From Billgrantia montanilacus (lineage in GTDB: Bacteria; Pseudomonadota; Gammaproteobacteria; Pseudomonadales; Halomonadaceae), in assembly GCF_003336675.1 (NCBI RefSeq), contig NZ_QPII01000002.1, positions 372,001-436,000 on the forward strand: 64,000 nt of DNA, given 5' to 3'. Below the pieces are notes generated by a model. That model was given only the letters and a program-made list of their open reading frames with translations, searched no databases and was not told where the DNA came from. Shown here piece by piece: positions 1 through 10,568 of this stretch. A program made the translations under genes and the position numbers. Each line of letters starts with the position of its first letter. Within the stretch, counting starts at the first letter, position 1.

Positions 1-124
1 GGCACACCACCTGGCTCAACGGCAGCCCGACGTCCGCCTGCGACATCGCGAGCTCGGTATCCATACGCCAGTCTCCCCTTCCACGCAGGCCACACCGGAA
101 TCGCCTGAAAGCAAGGAGTCCTGA
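1..124 (+). CDS. rapZ: RapZ, C-terminal fragment (RNase adapter / nucleotide-binding protein)
   Basis: The window opens inside this gene; the readable frame starts at base 2 and ends at a TGA at 122-124. The last ~40 codons include the segment RLRHREL, which matches the conserved RHR-x-L close to the RapZ C-terminus. RapZ binds GlmZ/GlmY small RNAs and directs RNase E to GlmZ, so controlling glucosamine-6-phosphate synthase; the C-terminal domain is the RNA-binding part. The stop lies 2 nt before the start of the HPr-like gene, the usual rapZ-ptsO order of the rpoN locus. The tail after the RHR motif is longer than in E. coli and rich in Pro, Ser and Thr. Confidence 0.8.
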   Translation, partial: AHHLAQRQPDVRLRHRELGIHTPVSPSTQATPESPESKES

Positions 125-126
125 GT

Positions 127-396
127 GTGGCCAGCCGCAAGCTCATACTGACCAACAAGCGCGGCCTTCATGCCCGGGCGGCCACCAAGCTGGTTCAGTG
201 CTGCCAACCCTTCCAGGCACGCGTCACCGTCAGCCGTGGCGACCAGGATGCCGACGCCTGTAATATCATGTCACTGCTGATGCTGGGTGCCCCGTGCGGC
301 ACCGAGCTGACAGTAAGAGCCGAGGGCGAAGACGCCGAGCGCGTACTCGATGCGCTGGAAACCCTGTTCGATGCCCGCTTCGAGGAGGATGCCTGA
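127..396 (+). CDS. ptsO: Phosphocarrier protein NPr (HPr family, nitrogen PTS)
   Basis: An 89-residue protein of normal HPr length. The phospho-acceptor His15 is in the motif RGLHARAATKL, and the second conserved helix with a serine appears around residue 49 (NIMSLLMLGA). NPr passes phosphate from EI-Ntr (PtsP) to PtsN, a regulatory PTS that does not transport sugar and senses nitrogen and potassium state. The start is GTG at 127, with AAGGAG a few bases upstream overlapping the end of rapZ, so the two are translationally coupled. It is the last gene of the plus-strand run; the next gene converges on it. Confidence 0.95.
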   Translation: MASRKLILTNKRGLHARAATKLVQCCQPFQARVTVSRGDQDADACNIMSLLMLGAPCGTELTVRAEGEDAERVLDALETLFDARFEEDA

Positions 397-487
397 ACGT
401 GTGCCGCTAATCTCAGCGACGCACGCTCGGCAGACTCACACAGACACTGCACTCTTCGGATGGTCCAACTGCGTCTCCGATGCCCCC

Positions 488-1828
488 TCAACCGCCGGCG
501 ATGGTCATCTCGTCGATCAGCCAGCTGCCGGAGTGGATGCTGCCACGGGTGTCGATATCGCTACCGACGGCGGCCAGCCCCCTGAACATCGCTTCCAGGT
601 TGGAGGCAATGGTGAACTCTTCCACCGGATACTGGATTTCCCCGTTTTCCACCCAGAAGCCGGCGGCGCCCCGGGAATAATCGCCGGTGACGCCATTGAC
701 GCCTTGCCCCATCAGCTCGGTGACGAGCACCCCGCGGCCCATGCGCGCCAGCAGTTCGTCACGGGTTTCCAGCGGAGCGTCGATACGCAGGTTCCGCGCA
801 CCGCCGGCGTTGCCGGTGGTCTGCATGTCGAGGCGCCGCGCGCTATAGGCGGACAGCATGTAGCTGGCCAGGCGTCCGCTGTCGATGAAGACATTGTTAC
901 GGGTCTGGACCCCATCGTTGTCGAAGGGCGCGCTGGCCATGCCGCCTATCTCCATGGGTCGCTCGTAGAGGGAGAACCAGGCAGGAAAGAGCCCATTACC
1001 CAGGCGGTCGCAGAGAAATGAGGCCTGCCGGTAAAGGGAGCCTCCGGCAATCGCACTCATGAGGTGACCGACCAGGCCGCTGGATACCGTGGCATCGAAC
1101 AGTACTGGCAGGCGCCCGGTATCGGGCCGCCGGGACCCCATGCGACGCAGGGTCTTCTCCGCCGCCGACCGGCCGACCACGTCGGGTGCCAGCAGGTCCT
1201 GCGGGTTGCGGGCACTGGTGTAGTCGTAGTCGCGCTGCATTCCACGCTCGTCCTCGGCAATCAGCATGCAGGAAAGCGAATGGCGGCTACCGCATTGGCT
1301 GCCCAGGAAACCATGGCTGTTGGCGTAGACCCGCACGCCTTCGCCGCTGGAGAGCGAGGCTCCTTCAGACTGACGTATGCCGGGCTGGCTCCGGCCGGCA
1401 GACTCGCAGGCCAGGGCAAGGTCGATGGCCTGCTCGGTGGTCAGCGCCCAAGGGTGGTGAACGTCAAGATCAGGCAACTCCGTCGCCATCAGGGCGGCAT
1501 CCGCCAGCCCCGCCGCGGGATCCTCGCCGGTGTAACGGGCGATGGCCATGGCTTTCTCCACGACCGCGCGTATCGACTCATCGCTGGCATCCGTCGAGGA
1601 AGCGCTGCCCTTTCGCCCCCGCTGATAGACGGTCACCGCGATGCCCTGGTCGCGGGACAGCTCGACGCTTTCCACGTCACCCTCGCGTACGCTGATGCCG
1701 ATTCCCTGGTCAACGCTGGCACCCACTTCGCAGGCATCGGCGCCCAGGCGGCGTGCCAGTGCCAGTGCCTGCGCGGCACGGGACTCCAGCAGCGGCTGTT
1801 GGGCGGCGGCATCGAAAGCCTGTGTCAT
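488..1828 (-). CDS. pmbA: Metalloprotease subunit TldE/PmbA
   Basis: 446 residues from the ATG at 1828, which has AGGGAG six bases upstream; an in-frame ATG at 1843 would add five residues but has a poorer ribosome site. The full TldE/PmbA family is recognisable (KGSASSTD near the N-terminus, TGDYSRGAAGFWVENG and YPVEEFTIA near the C-terminus; E. coli PmbA is 450 aa). TldE pairs with TldD to form a cytoplasmic protease that trims unfolded or leader peptides, known from microcin B17 maturation and CcdA turnover. TldE itself lacks the HExxxH zinc site. The partner tldD lies on the same strand at 2648-4102, with darP between them on the other strand. Confidence 0.96.
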   Translation of the reverse strand: MTQAFDAAAQQPLLESRAAQALALARRLGADACEVGASVDQGIGISVREGDVESVELSRDQGIAVTVYQRGRKGSASSTDASDESIRAVVEKAMAIARYTGEDPAAGLADAALMATELPDLDVHHPWALTTEQAIDLALACESAGRSQPGIRQSEGASLSSGEGVRVYANSHGFLGSQCGSRHSLSCMLIAEDERGMQRDYDYTSARNPQDLLAPDVVGRSAAEKTLRRMGSRRPDTGRLPVLFDATVSSGLVGHLMSAIAGGSLYRQASFLCDRLGNGLFPAWFSLYERPMEIGGMASAPFDNDGVQTRNNVFIDSGRLASYMLSAYSARRLDMQTTGNAGGARNLRIDAPLETRDELLARMGRGVLVTELMGQGVNGVTGDYSRGAAGFWVENGEIQYPVEEFTIASNLEAMFRGLAAVGSDIDTRGSIHSGSWLIDEMTIAGG

Positions 1829-1978
1829 CTGTCTCTCCCTCATTCACCGGCCCGGCCGGCATTCGAACGTGTCAGTATCCCGCCATACGCTGGCGGGCTG
1901 GTATACTGTGTCGCATTGATCCCACGGGTGCGATCAAGCTCACGATACTGTTTACCCATCACACTAGTTGGTAACGGC

Positions 1979-2485
1979 ATGTCCCAGGAAGTCCCTTCAC
2001 AGCCAGACGAGCGGCCCAGTAAATCCCAGCTCAAGCGCGAGATGCACAAGCTGCAGGCGCTGGGCGAGCAGATCATCGCCATGACCCCCGCCGAACGGTC
2101 ACGGTTCCCGCTTTCCGATGACCTGTTGGCGGCGGTGGAAGAGACCTCGCGCATCCGCTCCCATGAAGGGCGTCGCCGCCATATGCAGTACGTCGGCAAG
2201 CTCATGCGCGGCGAGGACCTCGACGCCATCCAGGCGGTATTCGATTCCATCGAGCAGGAATCCCGCCATCGCGACCTGGCCTTCCACCGCCTGGAGAAAT
2301 GGCGTGACCGTCTCATCGAGGAGGGCGACGAGGCCGTCGAGACCTTCATCGCCGACTATCCCGATGTCGACCGCCAGGCCCTGCGCCAGCTGATCCGCAA
2401 CGCTCGTCGCGAGCGCGAACAGGACAAGCCCCCCACCAGCTCACGTCGGCTGTTCCGGCTGATCCGCGATACGGCGGGGCTCTAG
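1979..2485 (+). CDS. darP: DarP/YjgA family 50S ribosome-associated protein
   Basis: 168 residues starting at the ATG at 1979 (SQEVPSQPDERPSKSQLKREM). The SKSQLKREMHKLQALGE opening and the C-terminal arginine-rich helix (QLIRNARREREQDK) are typical of YjgA/DarP, a dual-action late assembly factor of the 50S subunit. It is highly charged and has no membrane segment. It sits between divergent pmbA and convergent tldD, the same neighbourhood as in other gammaproteobacteria (yjgA beside pmbA). The open frame extends far upstream in the shadow of pmbA, but there is no coding support there. Confidence 0.93.
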   Translation: MSQEVPSQPDERPSKSQLKREMHKLQALGEQIIAMTPAERSRFPLSDDLLAAVEETSRIRSHEGRRRHMQYVGKLMRGEDLDAIQAVFDSIEQESRHRDLAFHRLEKWRDRLIEEGDEAVETFIADYPDVDRQALRQLIRNARREREQDKPPTSSRRLFRLIRDTAGL

Positions 2486-2647
2486 CAGCCCAGGCAACAC
2501 CGCCGGGAGGCCTGCGGCCACCAGTCGCGACGGGAACCGGCGCTCCTACAGCGAAGACTCATAGACAAGTCTCTATTGGAGCGCTCGGCCTGGCACGACC
2601 AGCCTTCTACAGTGAGCCTCAAACAGCCTCCGACAAGCCGCCTATCT
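2486..2647. other. Convergent intergenic region darP/tldD with weak hairpin
   Basis: Between convergent darP and tldD. The inverted repeat ACAGCCTCC (2623-2631) and GGAGGCTGT (2651-2659) is separated by 19 bases, and its right arm runs into the last codons of tldD. There is no U-run, so a factor-independent terminator is doubtful. No gene was seen. Confidence 0.35.
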
Positions 2648-4102
2648 TCAGGAGGCTGTCCCACCGATAGTGAGTTCATCAAGCTTGAGCGTCGGCTGGC
2701 CCACGCCCACCGGCACCCCCTGCCCGTCCTTGCCACAGACGCCGATACCGGTATCCAGCTCCAGGTCGTGGCCGATCATCGAGACTCGCCCCATGGCCTC
2801 CGGGCCGTTTCCGATCAGCGTCGCGCCCTTGACCGGCGCGGTGATGCGGCCGTCCTCGATCAGGTAGGCTTCGCTTGCCGAGAAGACGAACTTGCCCGAC
2901 GTAATATCCACCTGGCCACCGCCGAAGCTGACGGCATAGATGCCGCGTCTGACGCTCTTGATGATATCGGCCGGTTCGTCCTGACCAGCCAGCATGTAGG
3001 TATTGGTCATGCGCGGCATCGGCATATGGGCGAAGGATTCGCGACGAGCATTGCCGGTGGGCGCCATGCCCATCAGCCTGGCGTTGAGCTTGTCCTGCAT
3101 GTAGCCGGTGAGAATGCCGTCCTCGATGAGCGGCGTATACTGCCCCGGCGTGCCCTCGTCATCCACGCTCATGGAACCTCGGCGATCGGCCAGGGTGGCA
3201 TCGTCGACCACCGTCACACCGGGCGAGGCGACGCGCTGGCCCATGCGCCCGGCAAAGGCCGAGCTCCCCTTGCGATTGAAGTCGCCCTCCAGCCCATGCC
3301 CCACCGCCTCGTGCAGCAGGATACCCGGCCAGCCCGGCCCAAGAACCACCGGCAACTGGCCCGCCGGGGCATCCACCGCATCGAGGTTGACCAAGGCCTG
3401 ACGCACGGCTTCACGGGCATAGCGCTCGGCCACGTTCTCGTCGCGCAGACGGGCCATGGCATAGCGCCCGCCACCACCCGCGCTGCCGCGTTCGCGACGC
3501 CCATTCTTCACCGCGATCACACTGACGTTGAATCGCACCAGCGGCCGGATATCCGCCGCAAGGGTGCCGTCACTGGCGCGTACGAGCACGACTTCGTGCA
3601 CACCGGTAAGCGAGGCGCTGACCTGGGAAACCGACGGATCGGCAGCACGCGCCACACGATCGGCCTCCTTGAGCAGGGCGATCTTCTCCTCGGCCGAAAG
3701 ACCGGAGAGGGGATCGATGGCGTCGTAGCGTACGCTGGCCTGGCTGATCACCCGGGGCGCCGCCGAAAGCGCAGCCCCGCTACGCACGATGCCAGACGCC
3801 GTACGCCCCGTCTCAGCCAGGGCATCGGCCGTGATCTGGTTGGAGTAGGCGAAGCCGGTCTTCTCGCCGGCCATGGCGCGCACGCCTACGCCGCCGTCGA
3901 TGTTGTAGCCGGCTTCCTTCACCTCGCCATCCTCCAGCACCCAGCTCTCGTGCCAGCTGCGCTGGAAATAGAGGTCGGCGTAATCCACACCGGGAGTGAG
4001 CACATGTCTCAGGCCGGCATCCAGCGACTCGAGCCCGAGGCCGCCGGGACGCAACAGGATATCGGTGGCGGTATCGAGCATGGCTTGCGATCGTGTCGTC
4101 AT
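2648..4102 (-). CDS. tldD: Metalloprotease TldD (catalytic subunit)
   Basis: 484 residues, normal for TldD. The zinc site HEAVGH is at residues 264-269, followed by [14 protein letters not shown], as in active TldD proteins. It forms a heterodimer with TldE/PmbA and degrades unfolded peptides in the cytoplasm. It is the last gene of the minus-strand run mreB-mreC-mreD-maf-rng-yhdP-tldD; its ATG overlaps the yhdP stop by four bases (ATGA), which implies translational coupling. The C-terminal TIGGT block is conserved. No motif appears to be missing. Confidence 0.97.
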   Translation of the reverse strand: MTTRSQAMLDTATDILLRPGGLGLESLDAGLRHVLTPGVDYADLYFQRSWHESWVLEDGEVKEAGYNIDGGVGVRAMAGEKTGFAYSNQITADALAETGRTASGIVRSGAALSAAPRVISQASVRYDAIDPLSGLSAEEKIALLKEADRVARAADPSVSQVSASLTGVHEVVLVRASDGTLAADIRPLVRFNVSVIAVKNGRRERGSAGGGGRYAMARLRDENVAERYAREAVRQALVNLDAVDAPAGQLPVVLGPGWPGILLHEAVGHGLEGDFNRKGSSAFAGRMGQRVASPGVTVVDDATLADRRGSMSVDDEGTPGQYTPLIEDGILTGYMQDKLNARLMGMAPTGNARRESFAHMPMPRMTNTYMLAGQDEPADIIKSVRRGIYAVSFGGGQVDITSGKFVFSASEAYLIEDGRITAPVKGATLIGNGPEAMGRVSMIGHDLELDTGIGVCGKDGQGVPVGVGQPTLKLDELTIGGTAS

Positions 4103-7100
4103 TCGGCGGTTTCCAGTGTGATCTGCGGCGAGGTCCAGGGACCGCGCACGCGATAGTGAATTCGGGTGACCCGGTCGATGGCGCGGCCGAATAGGCGATC
4201 GGCGATGAACAGGGCGCCGCCCACCACCGGCGCGCCGGCAATAACGGCGGCCAGGGGCAGGCTGCTGCTGACTGGGACTGTGACGCTCAGTTGCTGGTCG
4301 AGTTCCCGCCTGGCCAGGTCAACGGTGCCATCGAGCGTGAAGGTCGTTGCCGGCCCGCTGATATTCACGGGGCCCTGTGTCTCCAGCACCCCTTCATAGA
4401 GGGTTGCGGCACCAACCACATGATCAAAAGCCGTACCCTGCCCGGTCACGTCGGAAAAGTCCATTCGCAGGCGGCGCACCAGGTTGTCCACGTTGAGCAG
4501 GCCGACCAGCCTGGCCGTCGGCGACGCCAGATTGACAAAGCGCCCGTCGCGCAACTCCACGTCGATATTGCCACGCGAGCGGGCCAGCGCGAACTGCCAC
4601 GGCGCTCCCGGCCAGGCAAGCTGACTTCTGACCCGGGTTTCGCCACTGCGTATGGCCACCGGCTGCCCGAATTTCTCCAGCGCCGTACCCAGATCCCGAC
4701 CATCCAGGGAGAGCCGGGAACGGGTCAAGCTGTCGCCTGGACCCGCGGACTCCCAGATCACCTCGCCATGGGCCGAAACCTGCCCCAGGGTCAGGCCCAA
4801 TGGCGACACGGTCAAGCGGTCAGGTTCGCTCTGCCAGCGAGCGGTCAAGGGCCCCATCTGGCGGCCCTGGTACTGGATATCGGCAATCCGCAGGCGTCCA
4901 TTCGGAAGCTGTTCGACCCAGCCAGGCAGCGGTGCAGGCTCGCTTGCGGTCTCGATTTCATCCAGTAATGCGCCCACGCCCTCCTGTTGAGCCGGTATCA
5001 GTCCGTCCAGGGTCAACCGCTGCAGTGCAATGTCGAGGGGGTCGCCCAACGCCGGCCGGTAGTCCAGGTGGCCGATCAACAGGCTGGAATCCATGGCCAC
5101 ACGCCACCCTCCCCCCGCTTGAGGCGCCGCCTGCGCCGTCGCCACACCCAGGCAGCCATCAGCTCCCACCAGGCAGGCCGTTTCCAGCCCCACTCGACGT
5201 AGCGGAGGTATTTCAGCAGTCGCGTCCCCGACGTTCGTCAGCGAAGCCAGGACACCCCCCCACTCCCGGAAATCGAGGCGGGGCTGGTAGAGGTCCAGAT
5301 CCCAGCCCTCGCCGTCGGGCCAGGCCGGGGCGCTGGGCCAACGCCCCAGCCAGACCTGCCCCTGCCCGCCTCCCGGGCCCGGCATGTCTCTCCAGCGCAT
5401 CCGTAATTCGCTGCCCAGCTCGGCTGCTACGCTGTGCCTGTCCAGGTCGGCGTCAACCCACAGGGAGCGCGCTTCTCCGGCAGCCTTCCCCAGCGGAGCC
5501 GGCAGGTCGATGGCGAGGCCCTGCAGGTCGCTCTCCAGGCGGAGCGAGTGGTGATCATCCATGCGCAGCCTCCCCTGCCATGGCAGTCGGCCGGATAGCA
5601 GTGTCCCGAGGTCGGGCATGGCGTCCAACTCGAGGAGGCGAGACACCTCGATGGCCCCTTCGAGATCGACTCGGCCAGCCTGGGTATCGATGTCTGCCGT
5701 CACGGGGCCACCCAGCAGGCGTGCCTCAAGCCGCCCCTCGAGCCCTCCCTCCTCCTCGCCTCGCTGACGCCAGGCGAGCGGACCGTTCACGTCTCGCAAC
5801 GTGACACCGAAGTCCCGGTGCATCAATTGTTCCAACGCAACGTTCGTCTCCAAATCCAGTGCCATGCTGTCGGGCTCGCCGAGAAGCAGGCTCAGGTCCA
5901 GCTTACCGGTGGCGCCACCGACGCCTCGCCATGGCTCGACCAGTTCCATGCCCTCCACCGGCATCGCCTCGAGATAACGCCGCAGGGCATCGGCATCGGC
6001 CATCAGGTCGCCGCTCACCTCAAGATGCTCATCGGCAAGGGTGACGCGGCCGCGACGCACTTCGACGCCGAGGCTTTCTGCATGGTGGACATCGGCGTCA
6101 AGGGTTTCGATACCCAGCTGCAATCGACCTTCGACCTGCTCAAGGGCCGGCCAGCCGGGAGCGAAAGGCAGCCGGCCACGCACGATATCCAGGTCCAGTG
6201 CCATGCTGGGAGGTACACGCTCCCCCTCTCTGAACATCGGCAGGTGGAGCTTGAAAGAACCCTTGGGTACGAAGCCCGCCACCCCGGAATCCAGCCACTG
6301 CTCGAGTTCATCGCCAAGCACGCCGACCGGCAACCAGGACATGAGGGGACGCTCCAGGGCATCGGCGTCACGAAAATGCAGGTCCAGCCCCAGGCCCCCG
6401 CGCAGCTCGCCGCCGACCACCAATCCAAAGCTGCCCTCCACCTCGGCACCTTGCCAGCCCGCCTTCAGGCGGCGTCCGCTGACGAAGCTGCGCGGCCCAT
6501 CATAGGACCAGTTGATCACCCCGCTGGCGTGGGATAGCGCCAAGGGATCGGCAAAGATCTGCGGCAGCTCGAAAACCGGGCCGTCGACGCCGACGAAATG
6601 GACGCGCCCGGAGAGATCCCGAGCCTCGACCCAGGCGTCCAGCGGCCCGCCGCCCGGCACACCCTCCCAGGCCGAGACGGCGACCTGGTGAACAGCGGCA
6701 CGGGCCACCCAGCTGCCGCTTTCACGCCCCACACCCAGACCCGCAACCAGCCCGCGGGGATCGAGCGTCTCGATGACCCGGGTGAGCCCCTCGGGCAGCA
6801 GGACCCGCTCTCGCCATGCGGCGAGCGAAGCGAGGTCGAATTCGCTGGTGGTGAGCCACCAGTCGTCGGCGCCATACCGCAGGTACCAGTAGCGCGGCAG
6901 CGCTGGTCCCGGTGCTGCCGCCAGCGCCTCGGGTTCGGCCCAGTCGGTGGCCTCGGCATCGCCCTCCAACCAGGCTTCCCAGCCATCGTCACTGCGTAGC
7001 CATTGACCGCGGGCCCTGAATGGCTCCATCAGTACAAGATCGTCACCCCGCCGCAGCGCCAGTCGCGGCACATCGACATCCAGCCGTGCATCGGCCAGCG

Positions 7101-7926
7101 AACCTCGGTGCCAACGCCCCCAAAGCCGGGCATCGCCCTGAGCCTCTTCCAACCGTAGCGGGTCATCAAAGGCTAGCAGCTCGACCAGGCCGATCAGCGT
7201 ATCAAGCTTCATGTCGGCCTGAAGGGCGGCGCTGAAGTCGCGCAGGCCACCGGGACCCGGAAAAACATTCAGGGCTGCCAGTAGAGCAGGCTCTTCCTGG
7301 CCTTCAAGATGCACTTCCCCTTCGAGATGGGCATGACGCTCGTCACCGGTGAGCAGAAGCCGCGGGGCATGCATCTCCACCTGCTCCTGCTGGCCATGCA
7401 GCACCAGGCGAACATCCTCGGCCCAGGCACGCTGGCGCAGCAGCACACCTACCCAGAAGTCCAGCGCCTCCAGGTCGAAGTCGCCCTTGGGCATGAGCTC
7501 GGGGGGGATGTCTGCGGGGTCAGGCCAGTGCCAGCCACCCTGCGCGTCCTGGTAGAGGTGCAGCGTCAGCCCCTCCAGCCGAGCATCCTCCACCACCAGA
7601 AAGCCGTTCATGAGCGTATCGGACGTGTTCAAGCGCAGACTGGCATGCTCGACTTCCAGTAGCGGCACCCCGTCGGGGCCCCGCTGACTGCGGGCGGTCA
7701 GCCCACCGCCCTCCAGCAAGAGATCGAGCCCGGCCAGGCGGGACTTCATGCGAGCCAGCTCGACCACAGCTCCCGAGCGAGCTTCGAGCAAGCGCTCAAC
7801 GCGCGGTGCAAGCTCGTCGACCTGGGTCAATGCCAGGCGTAGCACCAGTACCGCCAGAGCTAATAGCCCCAGCACGATGGCCGCCAGCGTCAGGACCCAG
7901 CGGCCTAGCAGACGTATCGGATGCAT
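4099..7926 (-). CDS. yhdP: YhdP family AsmA-like phospholipid transport protein
   Basis: 1275 residues, close to E. coli YhdP (1266). One N-terminal transmembrane helix (about residues 10-30, rich in Leu, Ala and Val) anchors a very long periplasmic part. The C-terminus carries the AsmA-like block ([13 protein letters not shown], then [11 protein letters not shown] and [21 protein letters not shown]) with a final hydrophobic stretch. YhdP, TamB and YdbH are bridge-like proteins that move phospholipid to the outer membrane. It starts 7 nt after the rng stop and overlaps tldD by four bases, so rng-yhdP-tldD are probably one transcript. It is strongly acidic, as expected of a halophile's exported protein. 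Confidence 0.93.
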   Translation of the reverse strand: MHPIRLLGRWVLTLAAIVLGLLALAVLVLRLALTQVDELAPRVERLLEARSGAVVELARMKSRLAGLDLLLEGGGLTARSQRGPDGVPLLEVEHASLRLNTSDTLMNGFLVVEDARLEGLTLHLYQDAQGGWHWPDPADIPPELMPKGDFDLEALDFWVGVLLRQRAWAEDVRLVLHGQQEQVEMHAPRLLLTGDERHAHLEGEVHLEGQEEPALLAALNVFPGPGGLRDFSAALQADMKLDTLIGLVELLAFDDPLRLEEAQGDARLWGRWHRGSLADARLDVDVPRLALRRGDDLVLMEPFRARGQWLRSDDGWEAWLEGDAEATDWAEPEALAAAPGPALPRYWYLRYGADDWWLTTSEFDLASLAAWRERVLLPEGLTRVIETLDPRGLVAGLGVGRESGSWVARAAVHQVAVSAWEGVPGGGPLDAWVEARDLSGRVHFVGVDGPVFELPQIFADPLALSHASGVINWSYDGPRSFVSGRRLKAGWQGAEVEGSFGLVVGGELRGGLGLDLHFRDADALERPLMSWLPVGVLGDELEQWLDSGVAGFVPKGSFKLHLPMFREGERVPPSMALDLDIVRGRLPFAPGWPALEQVEGRLQLGIETLDADVHHAESLGVEVRRGRVTLADEHLEVSGDLMADADALRRYLEAMPVEGMELVEPWRGVGGATGKLDLSLLLGEPDSMALDLETNVALEQLMHRDFGVTLRDVNGPLAWRQRGEEEGGLEGRLEARLLGGPVTADIDTQAGRVDLEGAIEVSRLLELDAMPDLGTLLSGRLPWQGRLRMDDHHSLRLESDLQGLAIDLPAPLGKAAGEARSLWVDADLDRHSVAAELGSELRMRWRDMPGPGGGQGQVWLGRWPSAPAWPDGEGWDLDLYQPRLDFREWGGVLASLTNVGDATAEIPPLRRVGLETACLVGADGCLGVATAQAAPQAGGGWRVAMDSSLLIGHLDYRPALGDPLDIALQRLTLDGLIPAQQEGVGALLDEIETASEPAPLPGWVEQLPNGRLRIADIQYQGRQMGPLTARWQSEPDRLTVSPLGLTLGQVSAHGEVIWESAGPGDSLTRSRLSLDGRDLGTALEKFGQPVAIRSGETRVRSQLAWPGAPWQFALARSRGNIDVELRDGRFVNLASPTARLVGLLNVDNLVRRLRMDFSDVTGQGTAFDHVVGAATLYEGVLETQGPVNISGPATTFTLDGTVDLARRELDQQLSVTVPVSSSLPLAAVIAGAPVVGGALFIADRLFGRAIDRVTRIHYRVRGPWTSPQITLETAE

Positions 7927-7933
7927 CGCGGCG

Positions 7934-9397
7934 TCACATCAGCACGATGTCGTACTGCTCCTGGGAGTAGTGGGTCTCCACCTGAAAGCGGATGGTCTTG
8001 CCGATGAAGGTTTCCAGGTCGGCCACCGCCGCGGACTCCTCGTCGAGCAGACGATCCACCACCGACTGAGAGGCCAGCACCATGTAGGTCTCCGCGCTGT
8101 AGGCGCGTTCCTCGCGCAGTATCTCGCGGAAGATCTCGTAGCAGACCGTCTCGGGGGTCTTCAGCGTGCCGCGCCCTCCACAGGTTGGACAGGCTTCGCA
8201 CAGCGTTTGCTCCAGGCTTTCCCGCGTGCGTTTGCGTGTGAGCTGAACCAGGCCCAGCTCGGTCACGCCGGTGCACTTGGTCTTGGCATGGTCTCGCTCC
8301 AGCGCCTTCTCCAGTACGCGCAACACCTGGCGCTGGTGCTCCGTCTCCTCCATGTCGATGAAGTCGATGATGATGATACCGCCCAGGTTCCGCAGACGCA
8401 GTTGCCGGGCGATGGCGTTGGCCGCCTCGAGGTTGGTCTTGAAGATAGTCTCTTCGAGATTGCGATGGCCCACATAGCCACCGGTATTGACGTCGATGGT
8501 CGTCATCGCCTCGGTGGGGTCGATCACCAGGTAGCCACCGGATTTCAGCTGTACCTTGCGCCCAAGTGCCTTGAGAATCTCATCCTCGACGCTGTAGAGG
8601 TCGAAGATGGGGCGCTCGCCGGGGTAGTACTCGATCCGTGCCGAGGAGTCGGGCATGAACTCTTCGGCAAATTCGATCAGCTTGACGTAGTTCTCCCGCG
8701 AGTCGATACGCACCTTCTCGATATCGTCACGCATCAGGTCGCGAAGGGTGCGAATGAACAGCGGAAGGTCGTCGTAAATGACGCTCGGACACTCTGCTGT
8801 GGCCTTGCGCTCGCTGACCTTGCGCCACAGTCGCAGCAGGAAATGCATGTCGGCGAAGAGCTCATCCTGCCCCACGTTCTCGGCTGCGGTGCGAACGATG
8901 AAGCCGCCGGTGACCTCGATATCCTGTTCAAGCTGACAGCGTTCGAGCAATTCGCGCAAGCGCTCGCGCTCGCGCTCGTCCTCGATGCGCTGGGAGACAC
9001 CGTGATGCGGGGACTCCGGCATATAGACCAGATAACGTGATGGCACCGACAAGTGAGTCGTCAGCCGGGCACCCTTGGAACCGATGGGATCCTTGGTGAC
9101 CTGGACGATCAGCGACTGCCCTTCGCTGAGCAGCTGTCCGATGGCGACCTGCTCCTCGCAGGAGGGGCCCGGCGGCATTACCTCATGGACATGGATGAAG
9201 GCGGCTCGGTCCAGCCCGATGTCGACGAATGCCGCCTGCATGCCGGGCAGCACCCTTACCACGCGCCCCTTGTAGATGTTGCCGACGATGCCTCGCCGGC
9301 GCGTACGCTCGATGAGCGCCTCCTGCAGCACCCCGTTTTCCACCACGGCTACCCTGGTTTCCATCGGCGTCAGGTTGATCAGTACTTCGCCGCTCAT
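7934..9397 (-). CDS. rng: Ribonuclease G
   Basis: 487 residues, the size of E. coli RNase G (489). The S1-like RNA-binding segment is visible at about residues 38-120 (GNIYKGRVVRVLPGMQAAFVDIG). The catalytic magnesium-binding aspartates are D302 (TTIDVNTGG) and D345 (IIIIDFIDM), and the Zn-link cysteines are in CPTCGGRG near residue 410. The enzyme makes the 5' end of 16S rRNA and degrades some mRNAs. Its place between maf and yhdP is the usual mre-maf-rng-yhdP-tldD order. The start is ATG at 9397. Confidence 0.97.
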   Translation of the reverse strand: MSGEVLINLTPMETRVAVVENGVLQEALIERTRRRGIVGNIYKGRVVRVLPGMQAAFVDIGLDRAAFIHVHEVMPPGPSCEEQVAIGQLLSEGQSLIVQVTKDPIGSKGARLTTHLSVPSRYLVYMPESPHHGVSQRIEDERERERLRELLERCQLEQDIEVTGGFIVRTAAENVGQDELFADMHFLLRLWRKVSERKATAECPSVIYDDLPLFIRTLRDLMRDDIEKVRIDSRENYVKLIEFAEEFMPDSSARIEYYPGERPIFDLYSVEDEILKALGRKVQLKSGGYLVIDPTEAMTTIDVNTGGYVGHRNLEETIFKTNLEAANAIARQLRLRNLGGIIIIDFIDMEETEHQRQVLRVLEKALERDHAKTKCTGVTELGLVQLTRKRTRESLEQTLCEACPTCGGRGTLKTPETVCYEIFREILREERAYSAETYMVLASQSVVDRLLDEESAAVADLETFIGKTIRFQVETHYSQEQYDIVLM

Positions 9398-9462
9398 GCG
9401 GAAATCCTTGTCCAGTCAGTCTTCGGAGCATTATGACATAGTGCAGACGGCAGACAGGGGCG

Positions 9463-10061
9463 TTATCGACCAGGACGATTCCACAGCGGTACGCCCTGAC
9501 GCGACAGCAGCGTCGCCGTCTCGTACAGCGGCAGCCCGACTACCGCGGAGTAGCTGCCCTCGATGCGCTCGACGAAGATCGCGGCCAACCCCTGTATCGC
9601 ATAGCCACCGGCCTTGTCGGCAGGCTCACCGGTGGCCCAGTAAGCGGTTATCTCGTGCTCGGCTATGTCGCGCATGATCACCCGTGTCGTGACGCAGGCT
9701 TCCAGCATACCGGCCGGACCGGATACCGCGACGGCAGTCAACACCTGATGGGCACGTCCCGACAGCGTACGCAGCATGGCAGCCGGTGATAGTGATCGTC
9801 GGGCTTGCCCAGGATCACGCCATCGCAGACCACCGCCGTGTCCGATCCCAGCACGGGCAGGGAGGAGAGCCCAGCACCGGCGCTCGCCTTACTGCGCGCC
9901 AGGCGGGTCACGTAGTCGCCAGCGGCTTCGGCTCCGTTGGGCGTCTCATCGATGTCTACCGGATGGACCTCGACCTCGACCCCTATCGAGGCCAGCAGCT
10001 CTCGGCGACGCGGCGACGCCGACGCCAGGCACAGGACCGCAGTGGTGGACAATTCGCTCAT
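9463..10061 (-). pseudogene. maf: Maf family nucleoside triphosphate pyrophosphatase (YhdE), single-base frameshift
   Basis: Two adjacent frames on the minus strand together make one full Maf protein of about 199 residues. The first (10061 down to about 9785) has the start motif [11 protein letters not shown] and the catalytic region [11 protein letters not shown] followed by LGKPDD. The second (from about 9780 down to 9463) begins [18 protein letters not shown] and ends with the [11 protein letters not shown] and VGLPLYET blocks. The break falls near 9783-9785, where one C in the plus-strand run after GCAGC would restore the frame. Maf proteins hydrolyse non-canonical or UTP-type nucleotides and affect septum formation. 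Everything outside the break is intact, so this is either a very recent mutation or a base-calling error. Translation of the second half alone would lack the active-site aspartate. Confidence 0.85.
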
Positions 10062-10076
10062 GCAGATAGGCTCCGA

Positions 10077-10568
10077 TCAGGCGTTGCCCGCCAGGCGCCG
10101 CTCGATGGACTGGAACATGGTCGTCAGCCAGGGCCAGAGGACGGCACCGATCAGTGAAGGCAACAGAAAGGCAAGATGCATCGAAAAGGGACCGAACAGG
10201 GTCCGCAACCACTGCTCGACGAGCTGCACCAGCCCCAGCAGCACAAGGATCAGCAGCGACTGCTGAAAAAGGGAGTAAGTTCGAAACCGCGGATAGATCA
10301 ACGCGGAAAGAAAGGCCAGCAGCGATAGTGTCAGGGCATTCAGCCCCAGCGGCGCGCCCTCGATCAGGTCCAACAGAATGCCCAGCACGAAACCATGGAG
10401 CACCCCAACCCGGTCGGGAGCCGACATGCACCAGTAGATGAGCATCAGCCCCAGCCAGTCGGGGCGCCATATCTGCCACCCTTCGGCCAGGGGCATCACC
10501 TGAAGGCAGAGGGCCAGCAGCAGCGTCAACCATACCCAGGGCAGTGCGGTGCGCGGAGAACTCGCCAT
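10077..10568 (-). CDS. mreD: Rod shape-determining membrane protein MreD
   Basis: 163 residues with about five hydrophobic helices (for example WVWLTLLLALCLQV and VGVLHGFVLGILLDLIEG); the latter contains the conserved G-x3-D of MreD. It sits in the inner membrane as part of the elongasome with MreC, RodA and PBP2. Its ATG overlaps the mreC stop by one base (TGATG), so translation is coupled. It is followed 15 nt later by the frameshifted maf gene. Confidence 0.94.
   Translation of the reverse strand: MASSPRTALPWVWLTLLLALCLQVMPLAEGWQIWRPDWLGLMLIYWCMSAPDRVGVLHGFVLGILLDLIEGAPLGLNALTLSLLAFLSALIYPRFRTYSLFQQSLLILVLLGLVQLVEQWLRTLFGPFSMHLAFLLPSLIGAVLWPWLTTMFQSIERRLAGNA

Noticed and set aside
1064-1978. 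Long open frame upstream of darP
   Set aside because: It is antisense to pmbA and lacks any family motif; the DarP-like sequence begins only at the ATG at 1979.
2576-4156. 526-codon plus-strand open frame over tldD
   Set aside because: It lies entirely antisense to a well-supported gene, is rich in His, Arg and Gly in the way of GC-rich shadow frames, and has no recognisable domain.
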